Assembly (NCBI RefSeq): GCF_023898315.1
Contig: NC_064614.1
Span: forward strand, 496,140,109 to 496,204,108
Source: Schistocerca nitens
Taxonomy: Eukaryota > Arthropoda > Insecta > Orthoptera > Acrididae
DNA: 64,000 nucleotides
Direction: 5' to 3'
The notes beneath the pieces were generated by a model. It saw only the letters and a program-made list of their open reading frames with translations, had not been told where the DNA came from and ran no database searches. Below, piece by piece: positions 1 through 11,357 of this stretch; within the stretch, counting starts at the first letter, position 1; the number at the start of each line of letters is the position of its first letter. A program made the translations under genes and the position numbers.

Positions 1-59
1 ATTTGTGTCTCTGACACCGTAATGAAAATCAGTCAACCATAATCCTATTTCACTTTATT

Positions 60-780
60 GATATCGTAACTGGCGTGGGAGCATGAGCATGGGAGTGGAG
101 CCTCTCAGTCATATCGTACACATAGGAGAGAAGGAGATGGATAGAGAAAGGTGGAAGGATGTGACAAACACACACAGAGATGAGAAGAACAGAGAGGGAG
201 AGGAGGATATGGACAGAGAAAGAGGCAGGAGGAAAGGAAGAATGTGGAGAAGGGGTAGTGGGCAGATGGAAAAGGAATAGGGTCAGACGAGATAGACGAA
301 GAGAGGGGTAGCAAGGGATGCACAGGGAGAACGGGGCACAAGGAGATGGAAAGAGTGTGGGGGGAGGGGGGGTGAACAGAGGCAGGGGGAGGAGAAGTTG
401 GACAGATATGTGGATGGAGGAAGAGCAGTACAGACAAAGGGTACGATGATATGGATGGAGAGAGCGGGAGAAGGGGGAGGTGGAAGGTGGAAGGTGGAAG
501 GTGGAAGGTGGAAGGTGGAAGGTGGAAGGTGGAGATGGGTAGTGGGCAGGTGGAGAAGGAAGAGCGGAGGTGGAGATGGACAAAGAGAGGGATGGTAGAA
601 GATGGACAGAGAAAAGGGAAAGGAGGAGATGAGCAGAGAGAGGTGGAAGGAGGAGACGAGCAGAGGGGAGGAGGATATGAACAGAGGGATTAGGGATAAA
701 GAGATGGGCAGAGAGAGAGGGATGAGGAGATGGACAGAGCGAGAGGAGGAGGAGGAGGAGGAGAGGTTGTGTGCAATACA
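60..780. repeat. purine-rich degenerate minisatellite
   Basis: About 700 bp are almost entirely G and A on the plus strand, with irregular repeats of a GATGGACAGAGA-like word. A clean run of about seven copies of the 7-bp unit GGTGGAA lies at 479-532. The long open frames on both strands are a by-product of this composition (Ser/Pro/Leu-rich on one strand, Glu/Arg/Gly-rich on the other) and are not genes. A similar pyrimidine-rich stretch lies in inverse orientation at 39270-39650. Confidence 0.85.
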
Positions 781-840
781 TTTGTCAAGTGCAAGCGAAG
801 CAGCGGGTGAGAGGTTAGTCTCCCATGAGTTGCAATATTA

Positions 841-1372
841 GGCTACGAGCCAACCAGCAAATAGAAACTACTCATGCTTTCGAAAATTTCAGGTGACAGG
901 AAACTGAACGCGTAGTAACTATGGTTCAGCTCCTTCCCACTTACATCGGACAGGTGCCAACGATAATCATTTCTACAACTGTCGAAAGAAAGAAGGTGAT
1001 TTGAATAACTTGCTGTTTTCCTGCAGTTTCTTCGAAGTACAGCAGTACCACTTGTTGTAACAAATTTGTAAAATAGGTGTAGCTTCGAATAGCAGTTCCT
1101 GTTTTATCCTGTGTTAAAACACACTAAAATACACAAAGTCCTTCTTTGTTTTATACGAGATAGTAACGTATGTTTATTAAATTTGGTGTACTGACCCTGG
1201 TTATTTAAACAATCTAATCTCCAGGTGTACGCCTCAATATCTGTTGAGCTTTTTTTTTTTAATATTCTGTTTTGTCTATAGCTGGTATCATGTCAAGATT
1301 CTTTAGGTATTAGTCTTGTGCCTATGAGGATACTGTTAAATTTAAATCGTAGTTGAAACTCTTTACAAGCAC
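841..1372. other. unassigned AT-rich sequence
   Basis: No coding region, repeat or RNA gene is recognised here. Confidence 0.5.
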
Positions 1373-1440
1373 ATCTGCATCTATACTTCACAAGCCACCT
1401 TACAGTGTATGGCTCGTAATTCGTGTATGTAAACTACAGC
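1373..1440 (-). mobile_element. LINE-A 3' end, remnant
   Basis: The words CATCTATACT and CACAAGCCACCTTACAGTG match the 3' terminus of the LINE called LINE-A here (compare 5618-5680 and 9735-9770). Similarity fades upstream, so only the tail is supported. Confidence 0.4.
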
Positions 1441-3698
1441 TTTAATCGTCTTGTTGAAGCTCAGTAGCCTGCTTATATATGTAAGTGTATCGATGGATCG
1501 AAGATTCCATAAGAGAAATATACTGGATATGCTTTTACATGTCCTCAGCAGCAAGTCCGAATAGCCTTCTAAATGCATAAAAGCATTTAGAGGAGACAGT
1601 CGAACATTTGGAAGCACTCAATTTCGTATCTTCAGTTGCTTCCTGAAAGCTATTAATCGTCTCTGACTACAAGAGGGTCGTTAAAAATATTCAATACCAG
1701 AGATGGAACAAACAAACTACCGTTAATATTTGATGTTGCTTTCGAATATGTTCGTTGTGTACACAGGGGGCAGACAATCCATTTGCTGCGTGTACTTTCC
1801 CATGCTGGCATCCGCTGTAGCAAAGAAGTTGACTTATTACCGAAGCAAGCTGCATCTCTATTCGTAAAGGTTCGTCTTCATCACATAAAGTGTACAGCTC
1901 ACAACTACCGGTTTCGGCTATTCCCATCTTCAGATCTGTTGCAAATAGAAAAACAGTGCTGTAAGCAACTAAATTCAATTATCGGAAGCAAACTCTGTAT
2001 TAGGTCTAAAGAAACGAAAGAAAAATAAAAATATTAACATGATTAACAGCCATGCATACCAGCCATACATACTATAATAATATTCTGATGTAGGTATAAT
2101 TGCCAAAATCTACATGTGCAGGTACGTAGTAAGTGCGGGTGTTGGTCTGGATGCGTGCAGTATTTGTACAAATGACTGAGGCCAGTAGAAGGCACTACAG
2201 CTAGGATACATGATTAATCAGTATCATAAAATCAATAGTTAAAATGGAATGTGTGAGGTCACTAATTAAAATTACTTCATATGGCAAAATTACAAATGAA
2301 GTGCCATAGCATGATCGCGTGCTCATTTACAGACTTTAATTCTTCAGTTGACAAGCTCCATCTGTAGGCACTGCCCTCGATCCGAAATTGCCGTACCGTA
2401 TACAGACTAGTTAGGTGATGTCAAGTGCCAGGGAAAACATCAAGTACGTGAGATATCGAACGTGCGTCAACTAACGAGTGTTATAACCCCTAATTCTGGA
2501 CATCTCTGGAGATATCGACGATTTCCATTGGAATGGTTCCTTGGTTTCCATGTTTATAAATACACGCGATTTTCTGTTGTAATGTATCGTACAGTTTTAA
2601 AGAAACAGAATCCACTTCAAAGGCTATAAAGAAGGCAAAGTATAATTATTTTCATTTTCCGATGACTAGTATAATAATAATGATTTCTTTTCATTTAACA
2701 AGATCAGACTTATTGATTTTTATCTCCAAAATATAGACGTTATATACAAGTGAAAATGGTCATTGTTAATTGACGACCTGCTTGATGACGAATAACCGTG
2801 TTAGTAGTTAGAATGCACAAAGGAAATTACTTTGTACAAACTTGATCTGACTTCGTGTTAAGTTTCAGGCTCAGACTTCAAATGGTTCAGAACTAACAAC
2901 AGAGCACTTATGGCGCTAGATTGTTGCGTCAACGAACAAGTGGCTCCCAGTGAGATTAAATGACTAAAAATCATTTACTTCGTACAAATGAAACAAGAAA
3001 ATTGAAAGACAGATTATTTTACAAATTAAAACACATTTTGGGATAAATTGTCCAATTATTACTGGTAATTCGTGCCGCTGCCAACAGAGGAAAAAGGAGA
3101 AGACAAAAGCAAAACTTTTTTTATTTTTTATTTTTTTTTTTTTACACACACAGGTAAAGTAACTGTACATTCATATAACAAAGTTTAACACGAAGTCAAC
3201 TATTTATAAAGATGAGTTTCAAAAAATACTTTGACTTTTCTACAAATGTAGACCTGTACCGTTCATTTATCGAAACTAATGTTCACAGACACTTTAATCA
3301 CTCACAAATCATTTACTTCTTACGTTTCACAAAAAGATGCGTTGTACCACCATCGCTCGATTCCGCTTCAACTACGCCTCTTTCCTTCTCCAGCTACGTA
3401 GAATCAACATTAACAGTTCTCCTACATGTGAGTATTATTGTGACTGTTATTCTGGATCAGAAGCTGACATAAGCCACACCATGCTCTCTGTCCCAGATTT
3501 GACTATGAGAGGTTGGGCTTTTTCAAAATACTGCTGAGTATGAGGTACCATCACCCTCAGTCGGCTTCTTCCAATTTGATTACTAAACACATTCGTCTTT
3601 ATAAAGTGATTGTTAATTTCTGTAAGAGTATTGACAAAAATTTGTGGGTTTTGATGGTACGCACGTTTCATTTTTATGTCTTACTTGTAACGAAATCT
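1441..3698. other. unassigned sequence with a CCGGTTTCGGCT motif
   Basis: No gene is recognised. At 1905-1937 the words ACCGGTTTCGGCT and CATCTTCAGATC match, in inverse orientation, a stretch at 51583-51625 (GATCTGAAGATGGTTG then GCCGAAACTAGT). This suggests a dispersed element whose limits cannot be set here. A T-rich run lies at 3117-3144. Confidence 0.4.
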
Positions 3699-3819
3699 GT
3701 CTCGGGCATGGATGTGTGTGATGTCCTTAGGTTAGTTAGGCTTAAGTAGTTTTGAGTTCTAGAGGACTACTGACCTCAAATGTTAAGTCCCGTAGTGCTC
3801 AGAGCCATTTGAACCATTT
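3699..3819 (+). mobile_element. SINE-A, 5'-truncated
   Basis: Contains the tRNA-unrelated body and 3' end of the tRNA-derived SINE (CTCGGGCATGGATG ... CAGAGCCATTTGAACCATT) but lacks the A-box half. It is flanked by the imperfect duplication TGTAACGAAATCT / TGTGACGAAATCT. Confidence 0.85.
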
Positions 3820-3832
3820 TGTGACGAAATCT

Positions 3833-4659
3833 CAGAAATGGCGGGATATGATAAGTCATAGCTGCCTAATTTACTTCTAGATCTACTTGTTAACAATTGA
3901 TGGGGAGCAAAATTGTGACATCTTGGGCTCTTACATCTGTCAATATCTATTCTCTTCATATAATTCAGTGGACATTGTAACCATGTATGTTTGATCGCTA
4001 AATAGAGACCTCTCTCCGGAGGTCAAATTAAAAGGCAAAAAAAAGAATAAATCACGTCTGCCAAACCGCGGCCGGTTTTTTCGCATCATTTTACAATTTG
4101 TGTCAGTACACATCTGTCAAATGAGTACTTAATATTGAGTTTTCTCTGTGTAAAGCTTTTTATGTTTGTTCCAAATTGTTGACAGCATGATTCAATGAAC
4201 CAAACTCAAATAACAAAACTAAATTAAATAAAAAACCTCAGGATGTCCGTAGTTCAAGTTCGAGATTCAGAACGCTGTAGAAAGAGAACACTGTTCACAT
4301 AATGACGTCAAATTTGAACAGCGTGTTATTTACGCATAGGAAAACGACATAAAACAAAAAAAGTTACCAATAGATGCCACTATAAGCATCTTAACGTAAA
4401 TGGGGTTGGTTACAAACGACAGTTGAATTACAATACGACGACTATACTTTGACTTGTACTGTTCAAATTCGACAGGAAACAGTTGTGACACTGTCATTTA
4501 GGTAAGCCCATCCACCACGGCAAGGTCGTACCACATCGGATGGTAAAACTCGTTTTTGAATTGTCCTCAAGCCAAAAACCGTACAAAAAGTAACAGTGAA
4601 ATCGATTTTCAATTTTCCTGGGGTCAAAAAGCGCTTAAAAAGCGAAATGACGTCAGTTT
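3833..4659. other. unassigned AT-rich sequence
   Basis: No gene is recognised. The part nearest 4660 may be the untranslated end of the transposon whose dead transposase follows, but no terminal repeat was identified. Confidence 0.4.
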
Positions 4660-5602
4660 CTAATTGTGGTGAGACTGGCGCAAGGCACGTTCAGTATGCA
4701 GTCCATCGTTTTCTGTCATTAGTCGGAATCGAGAAACAGTATGTTCCACAACAGAGTGGAGTGTCTCGAGGGTCACGTTCAGTTGCACAACGCGTGACTT
4801 CAGTTCAGCTACGTTCGTAGTTGGAACACTGAACACAATATCTTTCAGATAACCCCGCAGCCGGAAGTCACAGGGATTAAATCAAGTGGTCTGGACGGCC
4901 AGTTCTCTGCAGCAGACACTTCACTGGTTGTGCAAATGTGCGTAGGAGCGCTGTCTTGCATTAAAATGGCCCTACCCACACATCCACGCTGTTGAAGGTT
5001 TGGAATGACATTAGTGCGCAAAATACTCTCATAGCGTTTTCCATTGATGGTGCAGGTAACAGGACCCGCAGGACTTACCTCTTCGAAAAAATGTCGCCCT
5101 ACAATGAATGATGCCGTCAAGCCCCACCATATAGCCACTCTTGCAGAATGAAGTGAACCGGCTGATGTGCGTGCGGATTTTCCGTTGGCTATATTATGCA
5201 ATTCTGCGTATTGATGTGCCTTAGAGATGGCTTCGTATGTCCACAGAATGTTCCATGGCCATTCATTGGCCACTTCCATGACAGCAAGATATTCCAGAAC
5301 GAACGTTTGTCTTAGTGGTAGGTCATCAGGATGCAACTCCTGAACATGGGTGATTTTGTATGGATAGCAATTCCGTATGTTTCGTAGGATTTTAGGCACT
5401 GTGCTCACAGGCATGTCCAACTTTCGAGCAATTCCCCACACACTGCATGTTTGGACACCACCGCTCGACCCCTCCTGCAGTGCTGTGGCCACATCTTCGA
5501 CAAAATCTGATCAACTGCTTTCCTCCCTCTGTCACATTGTACTTCAAAACAATCTGCGTGTTCGAATTTTGAAATTACTTTCTCCAAACCCTTAGCAGAC
5601 AT
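4660..5602 (-). pseudogene. IS630/mariner-type transposase, decayed
   Basis: Read on the minus strand, this matches from memory a common arthropod transposase with an N-terminal helix-turn-helix and a DDE/D catalytic core. Visible blocks are PAGPVTCTINGKRYESILRT (about 5020-5080), the second-Asp block ILMQDSAPTHI, a damaged third-Asp block WPSRPLDLIPV, and a C-terminal tail on the far side of a frameshift near 4845. The N-terminal part (5405-5602) is in another frame, and part of the region between the second and third catalytic residues is deleted. The likely natural stop is at 4660-4662. Several frameshifts and the deletion mean it cannot encode an active enzyme. Terminal inverted repeats were not found. 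LINE-A begins directly beyond its 5' end. Confidence 0.7.
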
Positions 5603-5617
5603 TGGACCATTGCCTTT

Positions 5618-7135
5618 TCTACATCTACATCTACACCCATACTCCGCAAGCCAACTGACGGTGTGTGGCGGAGGGTACTTTGAGTAGTACCTCTATCGGT
5701 TCTCCCTTCTATTCCAGTCTCGTATTGTTCGTGGAAAGAAAGATTGTCGGTATGCCTCTGTGTGGGCTCTAATCTCTCTGATTTTATCCTCGCGGTCTCT
5801 TCGCGAGATATGCGTAGGAGGGAGCAATATACTGCTGGACTCCTCGGTGAAGGTATGTTCTCGAAACTTCAACAAAAGCTCGTACCGAGCTACTGAGTGT
5901 CTCTCCTGCAGAGTCTTCCACTGGAGTTTATCTATCATCTCCATAACGCTTTCGCGATTATTAAATTATCCTGTAACGAAGCGCGCTGCTCTCTGTTGGA
6001 TCTTCTCTATCTCTTCTATCAGCCCTATCTGGTACGGATCCCACACCGGTGAGCAGTATTCAAGCAGTGGGCGAACAAGTGTACTGTAACCTACTTCCTT
6101 TATTTCGGACTGCATTTCCTTATGATTCTTCGAATCAATCTCAGTCTGGCATCTGCTTTATCGACGATTAATTTTATATGGTCATTCGATTTCAAATCAC
6201 TCCTAATGCCTACTCCCAGATAATTTACGAAATTAACTTCTTCCGGTTGCAGACCTGCTATATTGTAGCTAAATGATGAAGGCTCTTTCTTTCTATGTGT
6301 CCGCAGCACATTACACTTGTCTACATTGAGATTCAGTTGCCATTCCCTGCACCATTTGTCAATTCGTTGCAGATCCTCCTGCATTTCAGTACAATTTTCC
6401 ATTGTTACTACCTCTCGATATATTACATCATGATCCGCAAAAAGCCTCAGTGAATTTCCGATGTTATCCGCGAGGTCATTCATACATATTGTGAATAGCA
6501 ACGGTCCTACGACACTCCCCCGCGGCACACCTGAAATCACTCTTACTTTGGAAGACTTCTCTCCATTGAGAATGACATGCTGCATTCTGTTATCTAGGAA
6601 CTCTTCAATCCAATCACACAATTGGTCTGATAGTCCGTATGCTCTTACTTTGTTCATTAAACGACTGTGAGGGACTGTATCGAACGCCTTTCGGAAATCA
6701 AGAAACACGGCATCTACCTGGGAGCCCTTGTCTATGGCCCTCTGAATCTTGTGGACGAATAGCGCGAGCTGGGTTTCACACGATCGTCTTTTTCGAAACC
6801 CATGCTGGTTCCTCCAGAGTAGATTTCTAGTCTCCAGAAAAGTCATTATACTCGAACATAAGACGTGTTCCAAAATTCTACAACTGATCGACGTTAGAGA
6901 TACAGGTCTATAGTTCTGCACATCTGTTCGACGTCTGTTCTTGAAAACTGGGACGATCTGTGCCCTTTTCCTTTTCTTCATACTCTGTCTGGAACTTCTG
7001 CAGGATTACGGGCTCATAGTCACTGCTTTCTTGAAAGAGGTTTACCAGCAGTGCGCGATCAGTCATGGATACGGTCCTGTTGGGCATCTCAGACGTGAAC
7101 TAAGGAGCAGCTGTGTGCTGCGTGTTCTTTTTTTT
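5618..7135 (-). mobile_element. LINE-A non-LTR retrotransposon, 5'-truncated
   Basis: A minus-strand non-LTR retrotransposon keeping most of the reverse transcriptase, its C-terminal region and the 3' end. The 3' tail reads on the plus strand as repeats of CTACAT at 5618-5633, the same tail seen near 9735, 24449 and 42454. The endonuclease is missing, so the copy is 5'-truncated near 7135, where LINE-B begins. The clade (CR1- or Jockey-like) cannot be fixed by eye. Confidence 0.85.
5693..6981 (-). pseudogene. LINE-A reverse transcriptase
   Basis: The main frame (6981 down to 6100) shows classic non-LTR RT blocks: NYRPVSLTSISCRILEHV, QHGFRKRRSCETQLALF, VFLDFRKAFDTVPH (motif A), SGVPRGSVVGPLLF (motif B) and, at motif C, LFADHDVIY. 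FADD is expected at motif C, so the second catalytic Asp is replaced by His, which should abolish polymerase activity. The reading frame shifts near 6100. The C-terminal region continues in another frame to 5693 with REDKIREIRAHTEAYRQSFF, a block shared with the other LINE-A copies here. It is a fossil of a protein that would copy LINE RNA into the genome. Confidence 0.85.
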
Positions 7136-7156
7136 CGTGACGTTTCCCCATATTCA

Positions 7157-9260
7157 TAGATTAGATTAGATTAGATTAATACTAGTTCCATGGGTCATGA
7201 ATACGATATTTCGTAATGATGTGGAACGAGTCAAATTTTCCAATACATGACATAATTAAGTTAATTTAACAACATAATTAAGTTAATATAACAACTTTTT
7301 AATTTTGTTTTTTTTATTTTTTTTATAATTTTTTTGTTTGGTTTTTTTTCTATTTTTTCTTAATTTATATCTAAAAATTCCTCTATGGAGTAGAAGGAGT
7401 TGTCAATCAGAAATTCCTTTAATTTCTTCTTAAATACTTGTTGGTTATCTTTCAGACTTTTGATACTATTTGGTAAGTGACCAAAGACTTTGGTGGCAGT
7501 ATAATTCACCCCTTTCTGTGCCAAAGTTAGATTTAATCTTGAATAGTGAAGATCTTCCTTTCTCCTAGTATTGTAGCTATGCACATTGCTATTACTTTTG
7601 AATTGGGTTTGGTTGTTAATAACAAATTTCATAAGAGAGTATATATACTGAGAAGCTACTGTGAATATCCCTAGATCCTTAAATAAATGTTGCAGGATGA
7701 TCTTGGGTGGACACCAGCTATTATTCTGATTACACGCTTTTGTGCAATAAATACTTTATTCCTCAGTGATGAATTACCCCAAAATATGATGCCATATGCA
7801 AGCAATGAGTGAAAATAGGCCTAGTAAGCTAATTTACTAAGATGTTTATCACCAAAATTTGCAATGACCCTTATTGCATAAGTAGCTGAACTTAAACGTT
7901 TCAGCAGATCATCAATGTGTTTCTTCCAATTTAATGTCTCATCAATGGACACACCTAAAAATTTTGAATATTCTACCTTATCTATATGCTTCTGATTAAG
8001 GTCTATATTTATTAATGGCGTCATACCATTTACTGTACGGAACTGTATGTACTGTGTCTTATCAAAATTCAGTGAGAGTCCGTTTACAACGAACCACTGA
8101 GTAATTTTTTGAAAGACATTATTGACAATTTCATCAGTTAATTCTTGTTTGTCAGGTGTGATTACTATATTTGTATCATCAGCAAAGAGAACTAACTTTG
8201 CCTCTTCATGAATATACAATGGCAAGTCATTAATATATATTAAGAACAACAAAGGACCCAAGACCGACCCTTGTGGAACCCCATTCCTGATAGTTCCCCA
8301 GTTTGAGGAATGTGCTGATCTTTGCATATTATGAGAACTGCTTATTTCAACTTTCTGCACTCTTCCAGTTAGGTACGAATTAAACCATTTGTGCACTGTC
8401 CAACTCATGCCACAATACTTGAGCTTGTCTAGCAGAATTTCATGATTTACACAATCAAAAGCCTTTGAGAGATCACAAAAAATCCCAATGTGTGGTGTTC
8501 GGTTATTCATCATTCAAAATTTGAATGGTGAAAGCATATATGGCATTTTCTGTTGAAAAACCTTTCTGGAAACCAAACTGACATTTTGTTAGTACTTCAT
8601 TTTTTGCAGATATGTGAAGCTACTCTTGAATACATTACTTTCTCAAAATTTTTGGATATAGCTGTTAGAAGGGAGATTGGATGGTAATCGTTGACATCAG
8701 TTCCATCCCCTTTTTTATGCAAAGGTATAACAATACCATATTTCAGTCTATCAGGGAAAATGCCCTGTTCCAGAGAGCTATTACACAGGTGGCTGAGAAT
8801 CTTACTTATCTGTTGAGAACAAGCTTTTAGTATTTTGCTGGAAATGCCATCAATTCGATGTGAGTTTTTGCTTTTAAGCAAGTTTATTATTTTTCTAATT
8901 TCAGAGGGAGAAGTGGGTGAGATTTCAATTTTATCAAATTATGCATAGGTATGGCCTCTTCCATTAACAGCCTAGCATCTTCTAATGAACACCTGGATTC
9001 TACTATATCCACAACATTTAGAAAATGATTATTAAAAATATTTTCAACTTCTGACTTTTTGTTCGTAAAGTTTTCATTCAATTTGATGGTAACTGTCTTC
9101 CTGTGCTCTTGGTTGACCTGTTTCTCTTTTAATAATATTCCAAATTGTTTTAATTTTATTATCAGAGTTGCTGATTTCAGACATGATACACATACATCTG
9201 GATTTTTTAACATCTTTTCTTAATATAGCACAGTAGTTTTTATAGTTTCTGGGTCACTAC
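7157..9260 (-). mobile_element. LINE-B non-LTR retrotransposon, 5'-truncated
   Basis: A second LINE family on the minus strand, distinct in sequence from LINE-A and much more AT-rich. The 3' tail is a run of TTAGA units on the plus strand at 7157-7178. Reverse-transcriptase blocks are spread over 7360-9213 in several frames. The 5' limit is near 9260, where sequence composition changes sharply into the GC-rich candidate promoter. Confidence 0.8.
7360..9213 (-). pseudogene. LINE-B reverse transcriptase
   Basis: Four minus-strand frames in gene order make up the protein. First is a linker segment (9213-8887), then the RT fingers with YGIVIPLHKKGDGTDVNDYHP (8881-8597). The palm (8513-7821) carries FCDLSKAFDCVNHEILLDKL (motif A), NGVPQGSVLGPLLFLIYIND (motif B) and an intact LFADDTNIV (motif C). 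The C-terminal domain (7632-7360) contains NVHSYNTRRKEDLHY, typical of this group of LINE proteins. Catalytic residues survive but frameshifts separate the segments and no endonuclease is present, so it is inactive. The family resembles Jockey-type elements, which is not proven. Confidence 0.85.
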
Positions 9261-9399
9261 TCTTTCTTGCTGTCAGATACATTTCCCTTTTCCGGTTGTC
9301 ATTCTGTGCCGTTGTTCTCTTTCTGTGGCGTTGTGAAACTGAGTACGAGAACTAGAGACAGGAGCTACACAGCTACTACACGGTGCTGCCGCAGCACGG

Positions 9400-9566
9400 T
9401 CGTGCGGCGAACTACGTGGCGACAGCGCCACCTAGCAGGCGGGCAGACAGCCGCGGCTGCTGGGAGAGCTGGCAGCGGTCCAGGTAGAACCCGCCGGCCG
9501 ACGCCGATCGTAGACTGCCGGCTGTTGGCGCAGCTGGGCGCGAGGCGCGAGTACGCAGTGCGAGCG
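9400..9566 (+). promoter_or_regulatory. GC-rich candidate promoter / 5'UTR
   Basis: Composition jumps from AT-rich LINE-B to a CpG-rich block that ends at the ATG of the candidate exon. It is not recognisable as any repeat in this window. No TATA box is obvious. It contains a CTCF-like motif at 9424-9439. The reading as a promoter is inference from composition and position. Confidence 0.4.
9424..9439 (-). promoter_or_regulatory. CTCF-like binding motif
   Basis: The plus strand reads AGCGCCACCTAGCAGG; its complement CCTGCTAGGTGGCGCT contains AGGTGGCGC, the core bound by insect CTCF as I recall it. It lies about 130 bp upstream of the candidate start codon. A single short match can arise by chance. 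Confidence 0.35.
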
Positions 9567-9649
9567 ATGGACGCGCGCAGCGGCGGCTGTTCGGATGGCG
9601 ACAGCTTGACCAGGGACCAGGCGCTGCTGCTCCGCCAGAAGTATATCTC
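9567..9649 (+). CDS. candidate host-gene first exon (possibly ETNPPL/AGXT2L-like aminotransferase)
   Basis: An ATG in good context (GAGCGATGG) opens 27 codons plus two bases, ending at a textbook splice donor GTGAGT at 9650-9655. The peptide is MDARSGGCSDGDSL then TRDQALLLRQKYI. GC-rich codons contrast with the surrounding AT-rich repeats, and the sequence matches no transposon protein known to me. The ending ALLLRQKYI resembles, from memory, the N-terminus of class-III PLP aminotransferases of the ethanolamine-phosphate phospho-lyase / AGXT2-like group (an LR-K-HIG-SC pattern). That identity is weak because only about ten residues can be compared. Exon 2 was not found; a very long first intron, usual in giant genomes, could carry it past the window. 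The alternative is a chance open frame in a CpG-rich region. Confidence 0.4.
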
Positions 9650-9734
9650 GTGAGTACTCTACGCTGCCGTTCTCAGCATGTGTGCTTGTTCGTTCTGGAA
9701 TTCATTTTGTGGTGATTTGCCTTATCTCTACACA

Positions 9735-10290
9735 TCTACAGCTCCGCAAGCCACCTTTACAGTGTGCGACGCATATTAATTCTGGTAACACTATCACTTC
9801 CCATATTCTCTGTTCTATTCACAAATGGTGCATGGGAAGAACGACAGTCTATAAACTACCGTACGAACTGCAATACTTCTGATTTTCTGGTTGTTGTCAA
9901 TTCGCGAAACACATGTGGGAGGTAGCAAACATTGTCCGACTCTTCTTTGAACGTACGCTGTCAGAACTTCAGCTGCGACCCTCTGCGTGATACACAACTC
10001 TTCTCTTGCAGCAACTGCGACTGGAGTTTGTTGAGCATGTCTGTAATGCTCTCGTGCCGACTGAACAATATCGTGAGAACAGTTGCCATCGTCGTTGGAT
10101 CTTCTGTCTTTCTCCGTATCTCTCTTCTGTTAATCCTACTTGGTAAGGGTTCCAGACTAATAAATAACACTCAAGAATACATCGAACACGTTGTTTGTAA
10201 GCCATTTATTTCGTGGTTGAATTGCATTTCCTTAGGTTGTTCCAATGAATTCCAACTCGGCATCATATGTTCTACAATTAGAGGTGTGTG
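9735..10290 (-). mobile_element. LINE-A 3' fragment, decayed
   Basis: Minus-strand LINE-A tail (CTCCGCAAGCCACC near 9742) followed upstream by degenerate C-terminal RT sequence. The blocks correspond to those at 5693-6100: PPTCVSRIDNNQKIRS, a region rich in LLQEK/ESITDMLN, then a LEP..SRINRREI segment. Several frame breaks are present. It lies just inside the putative first intron of the candidate exon at 9567. Confidence 0.7.
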
Positions 10291-10391
10291 GTCATTATAC
10301 AGGTTGTCTCTGGAGGAATCGTTAATATTCATGGCTAAGGCAGGAATGATCATTCGAAGAAAAAAAGTCTACTAAAACTGGGTTCTAAATT

Positions 10392-10947
10392 GTATACCTT
10401 AAGAGCTTTGGGCACTACTTCATTTTTGATATGCATTTTAGACCCCATGTTCACTAGACATTTTTTTCTTGTTTACGTCCATACTACCATGTCTCAACAC
10501 AGGGAAACAAAAGAACTTGCACTAGGAGAGATTTATTTGACAATATCGAAGGTGAAGAAGTGATCATATCTCTTAAGGGCCACGCGGTATTAGCCGAGCG
10601 GTCTATGGCGCTGCAGTCGTGGACTGTGCGGCTGGTCCCGGGGGAGGTTCGAGTCCTCCCTCGGGCGTGGGTGTGTGTGTTTGTCCTTAGGATAATTTAG
10701 GTTAAGTAGTGTGTAAGCTTAGGAACTGATGACCTTAGCAGTTAAGTCCCATAAGATTTCACACACATTTAATTTTTATTATATCTCTTAAGGTATGTAT
10801 CTCAGAGCTCATGTTAACTAGCCATTTTTCTTATTGTTTTGCTCGATACCACTACCTCTCAAAATACGGAAAGCAAAGAGCTTGCACTAGGAGAGATTTG
10901 TTCCACGGTATCGAAGATTTAGCTCTTAGCTCTTAAGATACGCATTA
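10392..10947. repeat. about 150-bp tandem repeat, twice interrupted
   Basis: Two diverged copies of a unit containing GCACTAGGAGAGATTT and CTCTTAAG can be aligned (starts near 10433 and 10798), and a third start follows near 10943. Removing the SINE at 10579-10780 with its duplication gives a period of about 145-150 bp. The third unit is cut by the DD41D transposon at 10950. Confidence 0.6.
10579..10780 (+). mobile_element. SINE-B, full length
   Basis: A tRNA-derived SINE of a subfamily different from the common one. It starts GGCCACGCGGTATTAGCCGA, has a box-B-like GGTTCGAGTCC, and ends CCCATAAGATTTCACACACA. It is bounded by a perfect 13-bp target duplication ATATCTCTTAAGG at 10566-10578 and 10781-10793. 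Confidence 0.9.
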
Positions 10948-10949
10948 TA

Positions 10950-11357
10950 CAGGGTGTCCCAGCTATCTTGTCCACCCAAAATATCTCTGGAACAATAACA
11001 GCTATTGGAAAACGACTTTCACCGGTATCAATGTAGGGCTGGGGCCCATGAATGTACATATTTGGAAACATTCTAAAACGAAAGCATATGTGTTTTTTAA
11101 CACAAACTTATGTTTTTTTTAAATGGACATCCTATATTTTTTCTTCAGCAATCCATAGCATGACAAAGCACTTACACAATGGCGTTGGTTGCATCGCAAT
11201 ATTCCCATTACATCCCGAGATATTAAGACGCGAAGTTGACGCACGTCCTGAGGCTCAGGCGTGAACCCCATGCTGCCCGTAATCGCGATGTGATTGACAT
11301 GCGTAATCACACTTCCATACTTACCAAGAGGTCCGAAACGAATAATACGGTCTGCTG
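10950..11357 (+). repeat. left terminal inverted repeat (408 bp)
   Basis: Pairs with 13477-13913. It begins CAGGGTGTCCCAGC and ends inside TACGGTCTGCTG. Short open frames here are repeated in mirror image in the other arm and are not treated as genes. Confidence 0.92.

Noticed and set aside
50-841. Long Ser/Pro/Leu-rich and Glu/Arg/Gly-rich open frames (up to 243 codons)
   Set aside because: They follow from the purine/pyrimidine-biased minisatellite and overlap each other on both strands.
11052-11264. Small open frame repeated at 13617-13811
   Set aside because: It lies in the terminal inverted repeats of the DD41D transposon, so the duplicate is expected and no function is indicated.
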